64,000 nt of DNA, taken from Isoperla grammatica. Its lineage: Eukaryota > Arthropoda > Insecta > Plecoptera > Perlodidae. The notes under the pieces were generated by a model that was not told the DNA's origin, made no database searches, and saw nothing but the letters and a program-made list of their open reading frames with translations. Positions 21,260 through 31,880 of the stretch are shown piece after piece. The position numbers and the translations under genes are program-made. Positions within the stretch are counted from its first letter, which is position 1, and every line of letters starts with the position of its first letter. The DNA lies in NCBI GenBank assembly GCA_945910005.1, contig OX246738.1, positions 26,030,303-26,094,302 on the forward strand. The letters are read 5' to 3'.

Positions 21260-22366
21260 CTGAGGGCACAAACACATCTCATTAGCACCGAGGTCATTCG
21301 TACGTGTCGCTCGAGCATAATGCCTCCAGTAATATTATGCACTGAGACAATGAACTCGCCAACATGGGCGTCACCAGGATATTTTCCAGGGGGGGGGAGG
21401 AGGGGGGCAAGACAAAACAACAATATTCATTCGGGTGTACTACGCAGGGTCTTGGGGCATAAACCTCCTAGCTATAGCCCCCCCCGCAGGTACATTTTTG
21501 GATTTTCAACACTTTTTAACCGATTTTGAGACGTTGAAATAGGAGCTGATGAATGAAATGAATATTTGGAACAATATATTTGTGTTTATCAGTTAAATTT
21601 AAAAACATTCCTAAAATCCAGGGGGGCAGTGCACCCCCTTGCCTCCCCCCCCTCCTTTTAGATATAAATAAGTAGGCCTACAGTAGCGCAGATAACGTGT
21701 ATCGATGTCAGGACACATTTTTCTTCGATCACGGCCAAAATCAAAGTCGACATACCGGCACCGTGAAAGCCGGTGCGTGTGAAAACGGACTATGTCACAA
21801 ATTCGGTATCAGAAGCACTTATCATACAGACTGAATGAAAAGCATTTGTAATACTGCAATCAGTCAAGTGGTTAGTTTAGCAATTAGGAGGCATACGCAA
21901 TGCACAATTACAAAATAAATAACAATCTTTGCTTGAACGATTACGATGATGTGTAGCGTTTTTAAGTTGTGAATAGCTTCGTTTGCCTGTGCCCTGTACT
22001 GCACATTTACATTGTACTGCACGGTCAGTTAGTTCAGTTCAGTTCAGTTCAGTTCAGTTCAGTGCAGTAGGCATACAGTGCAGAAAAACGAAATTTAAAT
22101 TTTTTTCTCCACGTCGCCCAGTCAAGGCAAGAACCACGCGTCATTTAAAGGTTATTGTAGGCCCTCTCGGCTAAAACTTACGCAATATTTGGTTTCCCTC
22201 GAAACGCAAATCAATTGAAAGTACTCCCATAAAGCCGGTATTCATAAATTTGCCTCCACACAAGAATATGTATAAACATCCAAACAAAAGTTTCCATATC
22301 AAGTCTCATCCATTTCTGCCGCCAAATATTTCTGCACTGTACTATTGCACCGCCTCCAGAGACAGT
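21260..22366. other. Region upstream of Mef2 exon 1; no gene seen
   Basis: Contains G- and C-rich patches (about 21388-21407, 21479-21486, 21630-21652) and a short TTCAG/GTTCA pentanucleotide run near 22027-22062. No open frame resembles a known protein. Likely 5' intronic or promoter-proximal sequence of Mef2. Confidence 0.5.
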
Positions 22367-22378
22367 GCATAAACACTA

Positions 22379-23185
22379 ACTATCTGCACTATTAGTTCTG
22401 TTGCACTTTTACAGGTGAACGACGTGTACGATACTGTACGACGACAAGCGAACTATCTGCACTATTAGTTCTGTTGCACTTTTACAGGTGAACGACGTGT
22501 ACGATTCTGTACGACGACAAGCGAACTATCTGCACTATTAGTTCTGTTGCACTTTTACAGGTGAACAACGTGTACGATACTGTACGACGACAAGCCAACT
22601 ATCTGCACTATTAGTTCTGTTGCACTTTTACAGGTGAACGACGTGTACGATTCTATACGACGACAAGCGAACTATCTGCACTATTAGTTCTGTTGCACTT
22701 TTACAGGTGAACGACGTGTACGATTCTGTACGACGACAAGCCAACTATCTGCACTATTAGTTCTGTTGCACTTTTACAGGTGAACGACGTGTACGATTCT
22801 GTACGACGACAAGCCAACTATCTGCACTATTAGTTCTGTTGCACTTTTACAGGTGAACGACGTGCACGATACTGTACGACGACAAGCGAACTATCTGCAC
22901 TATTAGTTCTGTTGCACTTTTACAGGTGAACGACGTGCACGATACTGTACGAGTGACAAGCCAACTATCTGCACTATTAGTTCTGTTGCACTTTTACAGG
23001 TGAACGAAGTGCACGATACTGTACGACGACAAGCGAACTATCTGCCCTATTAGTTCTGTTGCACTTTTACAGGTGAACGACGTGTACGATACTGTACAAT
23101 GACAAGCGAACTATCTGCACTATTAGTTCTGTTGCACTTTTACAGGTGAACGACGTGTACGATACTGTACGACGACAAGCGAACG
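22379..23185. repeat. 73-bp minisatellite, about 11 copies
   Basis: Units begin ACTATCTGCACTATTAGTTC and repeat every 73 bases (22379, 22452, 22525 and onwards). Copies differ by only a few substitutions, such as gtgtacgat/gtgcacgat and aagcga/aagcca, and one copy has an extra base near 22953. Each unit carries ACAGGTGAACGACGTG, so it includes a CAGGTG E-box. The array lies about 1.2 kb upstream of the Mef2 start codon. High identity between copies implies recent expansion or homogenisation. Confidence 0.95.
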
Positions 23186-24050
23186 GTGAAAAGTGCTAAA
23201 GTTCAGAATGGTATACAGAAAGTATAAGGACTAGGACAGGAGAACGAAGCTATTGAAAACCGTTAATATCGCGGCGAAGAAAATATGTACTCGGTGTGAT
23301 GGTAAAACTGACAGGTCCAGTAAAACACTGTTATAATAATATGTGCATAATACTAGAATGAACAATTAAGCCATTTGATTCGTTCATTAGTAACACATAG
23401 AACCATTGGAAAACTATACAAAACAGTTTTTCGAGATGGCGACTGAATGAACATAAATTAGATTCAAACATAGATTGGGAGCAGTTTGATTGAAGTGTAG
23501 TTAATTCTTTAGTATATAATAAAAATATAATTGCAGGGTGGGAGAAGATCGTACGCAGTGATTTACCAGTGCATAATAAACCAAATTCATAAACCCAGAA
23601 CGATTACAACTACCACTAATGTATGTTATTTTTTTTATGTATAATGTGTATTACAAGTTTAATTAACAACAATTGAAGGTTTTAAACTACCCTTTGCAGT
23701 GTGGTAATTTAAATTACCTACTAAAAAACAATATAACCATTCCCATTTCACGTGTCATGTGTAGTAAGTGATGTTGTCGCGTAGGATCACAATTGTTTAC
23801 TACGACTCTCGAAGATTACCCATCCTTGGTCGCGCATCCAAGTGTTGGGAAGGTGCAGAGTGCACAGGCACACACGGCCGGCCAGTTGATGGCGTAATCT
23901 CCGTTAGCCCAACCAAGCGAGCGAACGAGCAGGCAACGTTCGATCCCCGCTCCATCGCCGACAAATAATTGATCCCGACCCAAAACTCTCCCTCCCCTCC
24001 CTTCTCTCTCGCCGCGCGACGCGAAGGTTGTTGGAACGACGCCGCCTGCT
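23186..24050. other. Non-coding stretch between the 73-bp array and the GC-rich block
   Basis: A/T-rich to about 23765, then increasingly CpG-rich. Short open frames at 23768-24181 follow the GC-rich composition and show no domain. Nothing else was recognised. Confidence 0.5.
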
Positions 24051-24057
24051 ACCTTAC

Positions 24058-24120
24058 CTTGACCCGGCCCACGACGACGGCGGCGACGCTAAATCACTGC
24101 CGCTGCTACAGCCCCGCGCT
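24058..24120 (-). promoter_or_regulatory. Candidate GC-rich 5' untranslated exon of Mef2
   Basis: A CpG-rich block reads on the minus strand GCGTCGCCGCCGTCGTCGTG and ends GTCAAG|gtaagg at 24058, a strong splice donor in the Mef2 direction about 2.9 kb upstream of the coding start. No open frame is required because MEF2 5' exons are normally non-coding. The exon's own start cannot be fixed. Inferred only. Confidence 0.35.
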
Positions 24121-24195
24121 GCACTTTACGCACTTTTTACTCGTGTCCAACGAATACATCACATTTACCATAAATAAATGAAATAAAATTAATTC

Positions 24196-24507
24196 ACATT
24201 CTGAGTCTACCCACTCTCAGTAACTAAACTGATTTGCAGTGGGGGACTTTAATTTAAAGTGACTAAACCAACCCTGTAGGCTTCGAACACCATCGACGAG
24301 TGAGCGATAACCAATCAAAGATCGATATTTCAAATACGAAACATCATATGAATCAGTGATTGGACAGTGCGAACACCTGCGGACAAATGCCAGAATAAAC
24401 AAGGCCGATTCAGAACAATTTTGAATTTATTGAGTGCTTCGTTGCTAGGACGGCTCCAAAGTCACCGTTTACTTATTCCTAAGCCAAGAAGTAATGGAAT
24501 TGAATCC
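24196..24507. repeat. Dispersed repeat R1, copy 1
   Basis: About 310 bp closely matching 37691-38021 (shared GAGTCTACCCACT, GTGGGGGACTTTAATTTAAA, AAAGATCGATATTTCAAATA). The minus strand is open in both copies across FVRRCSHCPITDSY ... LVDGVR.LQGWFS.FKLKSPT. The copies differ by an in-frame 3-bp gap and by 16 bp near the downstream end. A 3' extension with a tRNA-like sequence is present only in this copy. Confidence 0.85.
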
Positions 24508-24530
24508 ACATTAGAGGTTAAAAAACTTCT

Positions 24531-24605
24531 GCCTGAAGCGGGAATTGAACGCGGGACCTTCTGCATTGGAAGCAGGGATGCTAACCACTGGACCAACGAG
24601 CCACC
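24531..24605 (-). repeat. tRNA-derived sequence (tRNA-Gly-like, degenerate)
   Basis: The minus strand reads TGGTCCAGTGGTTAGCAT (A-box and D-arm), CTGC-TTCCAAT-GCAG (anticodon arm), then CGTTCAATTCC (B-box). D-arm and anticodon region resemble tRNA-Gly(TCC), but the 7-base loop places CCA at the anticodon position, the T-stem has a mismatch and the acceptor ends do not pair. It is better read as the tRNA-like part of a SINE or a tRNA pseudogene than as a working tRNA. Confidence 0.55.
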
Positions 24606-24980
24606 TAGCTACCATCGATTGCCGATCATGACATTGAACTATAAAACAAACTTGCCCTTGTAATTTTGAATAATTTGTTTTGTTATCTTTCGTCCTGGCG
24701 ATCTTATTTAGACCCTACGCCGTTATCGACACAACATGTTTTATATTTCTACTATTTGATAGGGATTTCATTGTTGCACATGCAAGAATTGTACTCGCTT
24801 AGTGGCCCAGACTATGCTGCCTGAAACCGAGAATAATACGTTACTCAATGGCATTGCTGTTGCGAGTACTATTAAATAAGTTTTGCTTTACGTGGATCAT
24901 ATTTTGGCATGATGTTAATCGAGACGACCAGGGAGTGGGTGCTACACTAAGACGTGATATCCACGCTGCAACGCAGGAAG
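24606..24980. other. Spacer before the 90-bp array
   Basis: No gene or repeat recognised. A/T-rich, becoming balanced near the array. Confidence 0.5.
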
Positions 24981-25520
24981 TGACCCGCAGTGCACTGGCA
25001 AACGTGGCTAAATCAAGTGCAGCGCGCGGTACCCTTGGGTCGGAAGGCCGAGGGTTCAACTCTGGCCAAGTGACCCGCAGTGCACTGGCAGACGTGGCTA
25101 AATCAAGTGCAGCGCGCGGTACCCTTGGGTCGGAAGGCCGAGGGTTCAACTCTGGCCAAGTGACCCGCAGTGCACTGGCAGACGTGGCTAAATCAAGTGC
25201 AGCGCGCGGTACCCTTGGGTCGGAAGGCCGAGGGTTCAACTCTGGCCAAGTGACCCGCAGTGCACTGGCAGACGTGGCTAAATCAAGTGCAGCGCGCGGT
25301 ACCCTTGGGTCGGAAGGCCGAGGGTTCAACTCTGGCCAAGTGACCTGCAGTGCACTGGCAGACGTGGCTAAATCAAGTGCAGCGCGCGGTACCCTTGGGT
25401 CGGAAGGCCGAGGGTTCAACTCTGGCCAAGTGACCTTCAGTGCACTGGCAGACGTGGCTAAATCAAGTGCAGCGCGCGGTACCCTTGGGTCGGAAGGCCG
25501 AGGGTTCAACTCTGGCCATC
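24981..25520 (+). repeat. Six-copy 90-bp tandem array of tRNA-like units
   Basis: Units start TGACCCGCAGTGCACTGGCA at 24981, 25071, 25161, 25251, 25341 and 25431 and are almost identical. Each contains an A-box-like TGGCTAAATCAAGTG, a small CGGAAGGCCG hairpin and a B-box-like GGGTTCAACTC, the layout of a pol III tRNA-derived promoter. Because 90 is divisible by 3 and the unit lacks stops, both strands stay open for over 220 codons (24841-25531). The resulting 30-residue repeats (NPRPSDPRVPRAALDLATSA) are not a protein signal. Confidence 0.9.
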
Positions 25521-27170
25521 GGAAATCCTGACCGGATCCGTTATCAAGGTTTTCCCGTCACGACACGCGGCACGAGCGCCAGGATTGATCGACTCCCAAC
25601 ACACACACACAACAGCTTCTGGTAAACTCACCTCTAAATACTCTACATCGCGTAACTAAGCATTATAGCTGTTGGAATGTTGGGAAATAGAAAGCAAAAT
25701 GATACACACCGGGGATGTGTGCATTGTGCAACCCGCTACCCGATAGTAACTTTCACATCATTCGAGTATATCGAAACAAAATTGTGAATTAATAAAATAG
25801 TCTTGTTTCACAGAACTAAGATGGTCCAAGATCGGTACATGATAATAATGGGGTCTAATTTTCAGCCCCTTCTTTGTTATCAATAAAAACCAGCGCGGCG
25901 GAAAACCTCGTCTGTGAAACGTCAGTCAAGTGTCGCCCAGTTCAAGTAAATATTATTTCAAAATATTTGTAAAAAAAAAAAATAAAAAAATGTTGATCCC
26001 TAATAAACACCTTTATTTGTGCATACATATGTTAAATTTTCAACAGCAATCGATGTTGAACAACCGTTCCGAGTTCGAGGAAAGAGATATAATAACTAAA
26101 ACTCACGAAAAATTGTTTTCAAATATTCACTCATGAAATCGTAGCCATATATACGCAATGGATTTGGGAGGACGCGGGCTCCATTCCCGTGCCGCCGGCA
26201 GACTAATCTTCTCGACTAATCAAGAGGTATAAATATAAGAGGTTATAGGTGCTTCATACGGCGAAAACCGGAAGCGAGCGTGTACTTTCATAAGAGGCCG
26301 TCGGGCATATACCCACTACTCTAAATATAAGTTACCCTGTCGAGTGACACATTGTACCCTGGCTATAACTGCAGGCAGACTAGAGGTATCTACCCCTAGC
26401 GAAAGACAATATGTGAAATTACATGTAATCATACCCTTACACTGTGAAATATTTTATCCTAGTTCCTTTAGTTGAGGGGGGTAGAGGGTGACTGGTGAGT
26501 AGTTGTGTTAATCTGCGGTATAAAACGTTGCATTCTCGATGTAATGTTTCGGCGAAAATTCAATCGTGGTCAGACTATTATTATAAAACGTGTATTTGAA
26601 TAAAATAATAATAATAATTATTATTATTATTTTGTTTTATTTTCCAAATGTTCAGATTTTTTCCAATGTGTACGAAAATTTCGCGGCACCCCGGTTGGGA
26701 ACTACTGCCTTATAGAATCAATCGATTAGTGTATACATTATTGTCTTCTTTTTGCAAATGCGCTAAGGTTACAACCAGTGGCGATGCACTTGCACATGCA
26801 AAGTCATGAACTGCATCCAATGACATTTTGAAGAACATGTATTATACTTTAAGAAAGTATGCTATTTTTTTTTTTAGTTTGTACTTTGTACACATTCTCT
26901 TGGTTTTATTGCGGCAGGTTTACTTTGGCACTCGCGGTCTATTTTTTACAGCGGGAGCGACTTGCGTCCAGTATAGCTAGAACTGATGTTTTCAGGATGG
27001 GGTGATGAGAAAAGCTGTTTCTCTGGCTTATTAAGGTCGAGAAAGAAATAATATTACATGAAAAAAATATTTTTTTTAAAAAACAACGCTTATATTAAAT
27101 GCACTAAAAAGTAAAAAAAATATTATTTTATACTTTTTAGTCTTAAAGAATCTTGCATTCGAATATATAT
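25521..27170. other. Non-coding stretch
   Basis: Mostly A/T-rich without recognised genes. Includes a TAATAATTATTATTATT palindromic patch at 26606-26632, poly-A near 25971-25990 and poly-T near 26866-26876. Short open frames have no recognisable domain. Confidence 0.5.
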
Positions 27171-27176
27171 CGAATA

Positions 27177-27760
27177 TCGATTAATTAATTATAATGGTTT
27201 AATTGACTATTTAGTAAATATGACGATTGGTTCATGTATTGTCATTAAGAATACGTCTGTGTGAAAACTTTCAGCTCAACTCGACGTTCGAAAGTGGGTG
27301 TTTTATCGATTCCCATATAAAACATCAATTAATTAATTATGATGGCTTAATTGATTATTTAGTAAATATGACAATTGATTCATATATTGTCATTAAGAAT
27401 ACGTCTGTGTGAAAACTTTCAGCTCAGTTCGACGTTCGGAAGTGGGTTAAACATCGATTCTCATATAAAACATCAATTAATTAATTATGATGAATTAATT
27501 GATTATTTAGAAAATATGACAATTGATTCGTGTATTGTCATTAAGAATACGTCTGTGTGAAAACTTTCAACTCGATTTGACGTTGGGAAGTGGGTTAAAC
27601 ATCGATTTTCATATAAACATTAATTAATTAATTATGATGAATTAATTGACAATTTAGTAAATATGACAGTTAATTCATGTATTGTCATTAGAAATACGTC
27701 TGTGTAAAAAATGTCAGCTTGATCGGACATTTAGAAGTAGGTGGAATATCGATTCAAAGA
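27177..27760. repeat. 148-bp minisatellite, four copies
   Basis: CATTAAGAATACGTCTGTGT recurs at 27243, 27391 and 27539, with a diverged copy at 27686. Each unit also holds TAATTAATTA, TTTCAGCTC and a CATCGATT-like segment. The first three copies are most alike; the fourth has drifted. Repeating open frames of 61 codons here are products of the repeat. Confidence 0.9.
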
Positions 27761-28542
27761 TTCCGTCCAGACAAACAAGGCAAGCTAAAATAAGCGTTGT
27801 AAAAATAAAATCGTGGGGCGACATTACTTGAATGAACAGAATACCTGAAAATCACCAGTTTCAAGCATTTGTAGAAATTGATTCGTTTATGGTCGCACCA
27901 CGTTTTTATTTTTAGTCCCACATAAACAAGCATGTCATGGAAAACTGGAAACAATTATTTTCTGTCCTTTAGTGGATGTTAAATATAATAAAATCATGTA
28001 ACTTAAAAAATCTTCTTTAAATATTATACTTTTTTAGTCTTAGCAAATTTGTGTACACAATTTTTCGACACCGACATTACGACCGCCGCCCCCCTCCCCC
28101 CCCCCCCCCAAATACTTTTTGCACGAAAATTTTAACCCAAGAAATGTATTCTTTTTAGTCTAGGAGCAAATTTTTGCAATCAATTTTCTACCTCGAAAAT
28201 ACGTCCCCCCCCCCCCCCCAAGCGCTATGTATATTGTCATCCTAAATTGACTAGAATGCAAAATTTGAAGAAATTCGGTACGGCAGAAATGGGTCCAAAA
28301 TTGATTACCAAATTTGACGAGGACCCCCCAAAACCCCTTTTCCAAAAAGATTTTTTTGAAAAATTCTTATAAAAAATGTATTGTCATCAGAAATGGAAGG
28401 GCGTGCAAAATTTGAAAAATATCTGTACCGTCTGTACGATACAATTGTGGGTCAAAAATCGATTGCGAAATTTAACGACAGATCCCGAGTTCAATAAAAA
28501 TCACGTAAAAAAATCATCGAGACTCCAATATTGGAAAAATAT
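27761..28542. other. Non-coding stretch with poly-C tracts
   Basis: A/T-rich sequence with C runs at about 28096-28109 and 28205-28219. The two segments following these runs (AAATTTTTGCA, AATTTGA.GA) look like diverged copies of one another. No gene seen. Confidence 0.5.
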
Positions 28543-29077
28543 TAGGGCTGCCCAACGATATCGATAATTCGATACGATATATCGATAATATAAAAATTAT
28601 TCGATATCGATATAGAATTAAAATATCGTACGTTTCGCGATATCGATCAAGTGTCAACTATCGTAAAAAAAAGAAATGTTTGGCGGTGTTGTGGTTCTGC
28701 ATCTTTGTAATACGTACACTGCAACATTCGCGTTGGTACCTACTCGCCCTCATCGCCCGCCGGCCGGGAGTCTGTTGCGCCCGCGCTCGTTCTGCCAGTC
28801 TGTCACACTCACGTCACGTCACGCCAATCACAACATCGCTGTTTTGTGAATACATTTTTAATAATACAACACACAAATTGATGCACATAGTAAAACATTT
28901 CGACGTTAAATCATTCACATTAAATTGTTTATAATGAATGGCCTCTAGCTGGTTTGAAAAAAAAATTACGATATCGGCGATATCGATACCGAGTTTAAAA
29001 AATTCGATATCGCGATACGATATCGATAATTACATCCGCGATATCGATATGAGTTTTTTTATTGCTGGGCAGCCCTA
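28543..29077. mobile_element. hAT-type non-autonomous element, 535 bp
   Basis: Ends TAGGGCTGCCCAACGATATC and its imperfect complement (..GCTGGGCAGCCCTA). A perfect 8-bp direct duplication AAAAATAT flanks it (28535-28542 and 29078-29085). TAGGGCTG-type termini with 8-bp duplications are hAT hallmarks. The subterminal zones are packed with ATATCGATA motifs, possible transposase-binding repeats. The interior carries no hAT transposase. Confidence 0.88.
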
Positions 29078-29158
29078 AAAAATATCCATTGATTACAAAG
29101 AATTAAAAATAGTTTTGCCAACGACCTAAAAATTCTAATTGTTGAAAGTTGTAGTTGT

Positions 29159-29242
29159 ACAAGGTCCGTACATCCCCGGGGAGGTTCGTCGAACTCATTT
29201 TGAGGTTTACTGAACCTTCGTCAGGGGATTGACGGACCTTGG
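29159..29242. repeat. Small inverted repeat
   Basis: CAAGGTCCGT (29160-29169) pairs with ACGGACCTTG (29232-29241), enclosing GTTCGTCGAAC and TGAACCTTCGTCAGG segments. Resembles the compact hairpins elsewhere in the window; no function assigned. Confidence 0.5.
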
Positions 29243-31813
29243 TAGTTGTAGATGGCCAGTTTAGTTGTCATTTGTTCATTGTTGTTCAACGGCGCAAATA
29301 GGTGGTTGCTTAGCAGCGCTATCTATTTGTTAGTTTCAGTCTCCATTGTATATTACTACAGTATTTGGTGTCATCCCTATTAAGAAACCCAAATATCATC
29401 ATCATCATCATCATCATCATCCAATATTCAGTGACTGTTGGCCGGACCGATCGCAACACTCTCTGTGCGCTGAGCTTTACAATAATAATAAGTGCACTGC
29501 CTTTAATGCCTCCCCATTGGGCTAAATGCAGTATTCGTATGAAAGAGCACTCAAAACAAACAATTCCATGTAGCAACCATAAATAAATCCTAATAAGCCC
29601 TACTTTACTTGATTGTGCGTCTGGCCCTGAGATGCAGTCATAGAACTCAAAACAATCCAAAATTAACAAATAACCAAGATTTAGATAGTATAAAGAGCGA
29701 GTTTCACAAACTTAGAAACTTACTTTAATCTAAATGTCGAGATTATCAACATAACTGACATTGTTGCAGCTAAATTAGTAATCAACTAATTAGTTACGTT
29801 AGAAGTAACCGGGACTTAGCTAAGCTGTAGGCCTACAAAATAACACTCACGATGTTGGCAATAACAATGCAGACAATCAATTTGCAATAGATTTGCATCT
29901 TGTCACGTTACTACGAGTGTTACGGGGTTGGGTAAGAACAGAACAGTCGTGATTAGAGCCGGATTTACAGGACATAGTATAGCTTTAATGTCAAAACTGA
30001 ACAGTTTGGAACCTGGACGTCGTGCCAGGGAAGTGTTGAGTGCAGTGAGTGCAATCGCATACGCACCAAATCGAGGCCCCGAAACCCGGCCCACATAAAT
30101 GCCCCCACACAACTTTACCAACGGGTGGACACTTGGCTCATCTGCTTGACGACTTGATGGGGGGAGCGAAGCGTTTCCATCAACGACGGAAAACCCGTTC
30201 AGCGGTTGTATATAAATGATCAGAAACGTTCCGTCATAATAAAAACAAAAGCCATGCGCGGATATTTTTGAAACACGTTATTTTTTCACACTTTTTAAAT
30301 TTTAATGCATCGAAACAAATATTTGTTTGGTAAAAACTAAAAAGAGAATGTGCTAAACGGCGAACCACCATTTTGTAACACATAATAATACACCTTGTGT
30401 GACCTTGTGTTTGTGTCACATAACCACAGCCTATAACGAGATTGTAAAAAAGGAATCAACTATTTGTACTGTGTAGGCCTACATTATTAAGATTTAATGC
30501 GATTAGAAGTAGGCTAACTAATTTACAAAGCGAAATGACGCAGATAAGTCCCTGTTAAATAATGCAGACCTATACTACGGCGTACGTACACTGTGGTTGA
30601 CAGTACGGAGCATCGATTACTTGAGGCCACCTACAAATTACATGCCGTAATTATACATAACGTTCGGCAAAGAAAACACCCTGATGTACTTCGGTTTGTA
30701 CCTCGGACCAAGCAAGACAAAGGTTAACACACAGTTTAACTAGGTTGGCTATCGATATTATTATATTGTAAAAGGTCTGTAGACCTAATTTATTATGAAA
30801 AACTTGGATTAAGCGATTTGAGAAATTATTTACTAACACCAACGTATTCAATGAAAAAAAAAACTTGGCACGAGTGCAACTAAGTTTTGCGCAATGGTTT
30901 GCCAAGGACATATTTGAGAGCGAGGGTAGTTGTTAGGAGTTTCGAGAATTTTGACTGGTATACTAACAAGCCTAACCACGTTACGTTTTCAATAACCGAA
31001 AAGATTAAAACAGCGAAAGGAAAATTAACCCAATATGAAATAATCCTACAAATAGATTATCATCATTAATTGATGTTTAAAGGCACAGCATATAGAGGGG
31101 TATGCCTACCAGTGCCTCCTGCAAATAGAGGTAACACCTAGATAGATGATAGATAGAGGTGATAGGTGATAGAGAGTACACTGTACGTATAGATGGCGAC
31201 CCTGACCGATTAATGTTCTGTAAGAAAATAGCACAGATACGACGCACGCGGCTACTTTCTGCCGAATAATGCACAATACAAACACATACAACACATTCAT
31301 ACTTTCGTATGACAGTCACACGTGCAACCATACAGTGCCAGCTTATGTTTGGCTACAGGAAGATGACACGAGGCTAATACGTACGTAAACACAGTTAGCA
31401 GAGGAGAGGATGCCTATTAGTATTAATATTACTAAGGAAAAGACGGGCGATATCAAATTCATAGAATCGGTAGCGTAATGATCTGTATGCTGGGTGGGGT
31501 AGGTCTAGCGTTGTGTATTGTACGTCGTGGGGACAATATGCCTTGCAATGCCCGCGACAAGCATTAACAGCGATTAGATTTGATTGAAGGTTACGCGCAC
31601 AACATGTTGACAGTTTCGCATATTCAAAGACAACAGTCGGATCCGCTATAAGATTACTAAAGGTGCCGGGTTCGACACACGTGCGATGACGCATATCCGG
31701 GTAATTATGAGGCCGCACAAGGTCAAACCACCCGTACCCTGTGACCTGATTCCCGACCCACTATACGGTCGATCGATGGCACCCAAGGCCGTCCGCTCCG
31801 ATCCCTCCCTTAC
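29243..31813. other. Non-coding stretch
   Basis: Contains an (ATC)n microsatellite at 29396-29421 and a GATAGATGATAGATAG-rich patch at 31140-31170. Short open frames on both strands lack recognisable domains. No RNA gene seen. Confidence 0.5.
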
Positions 31814-31880
31814 CTTCTTATCAGGTCGCTCGTCACAACAACAACAACACAACACAACCGCGGTTGTTACTGTGGTTCAC
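31814..31880 (-). promoter_or_regulatory. Candidate upstream exon with minus-strand splice donor
   Basis: The minus strand reads GACCTGATAAGAAG|gtaagg with the junction at 31814, preceded by TTGTTGTTGTTGTGACGAG. The flank to about 32220 is CpG-rich and contains dense direct and palindromic GC motifs, as in promoter regions. It could be an alternative Mef2 first exon about 10 kb upstream, but there is no direct link. Confidence 0.25.

Noticed and set aside
22379..23185. CRISPR array (regularly spaced repeats)
   Set aside because: The whole 73-bp unit is repeated with no unique spacers, and the DNA is eukaryotic. It is a minisatellite.
24531..24605. Functional tRNA gene
   Set aside because: Arms are recognisable but the T-stem has a mismatch, acceptor ends do not pair, and the anticodon position disagrees with the tRNA-Gly body.
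24841..25531. Open frames of 222 and 227 codons on opposite strands with 30-residue repeats
   Set aside because: Both are produced by the 90-bp tandem array, whose length is a multiple of three and which lacks stops. The sequence is tRNA-like, not protein-coding.
27227..27560. Two similar 61-codon frames in tandem
   Set aside because: They are successive units of the 148-bp minisatellite.
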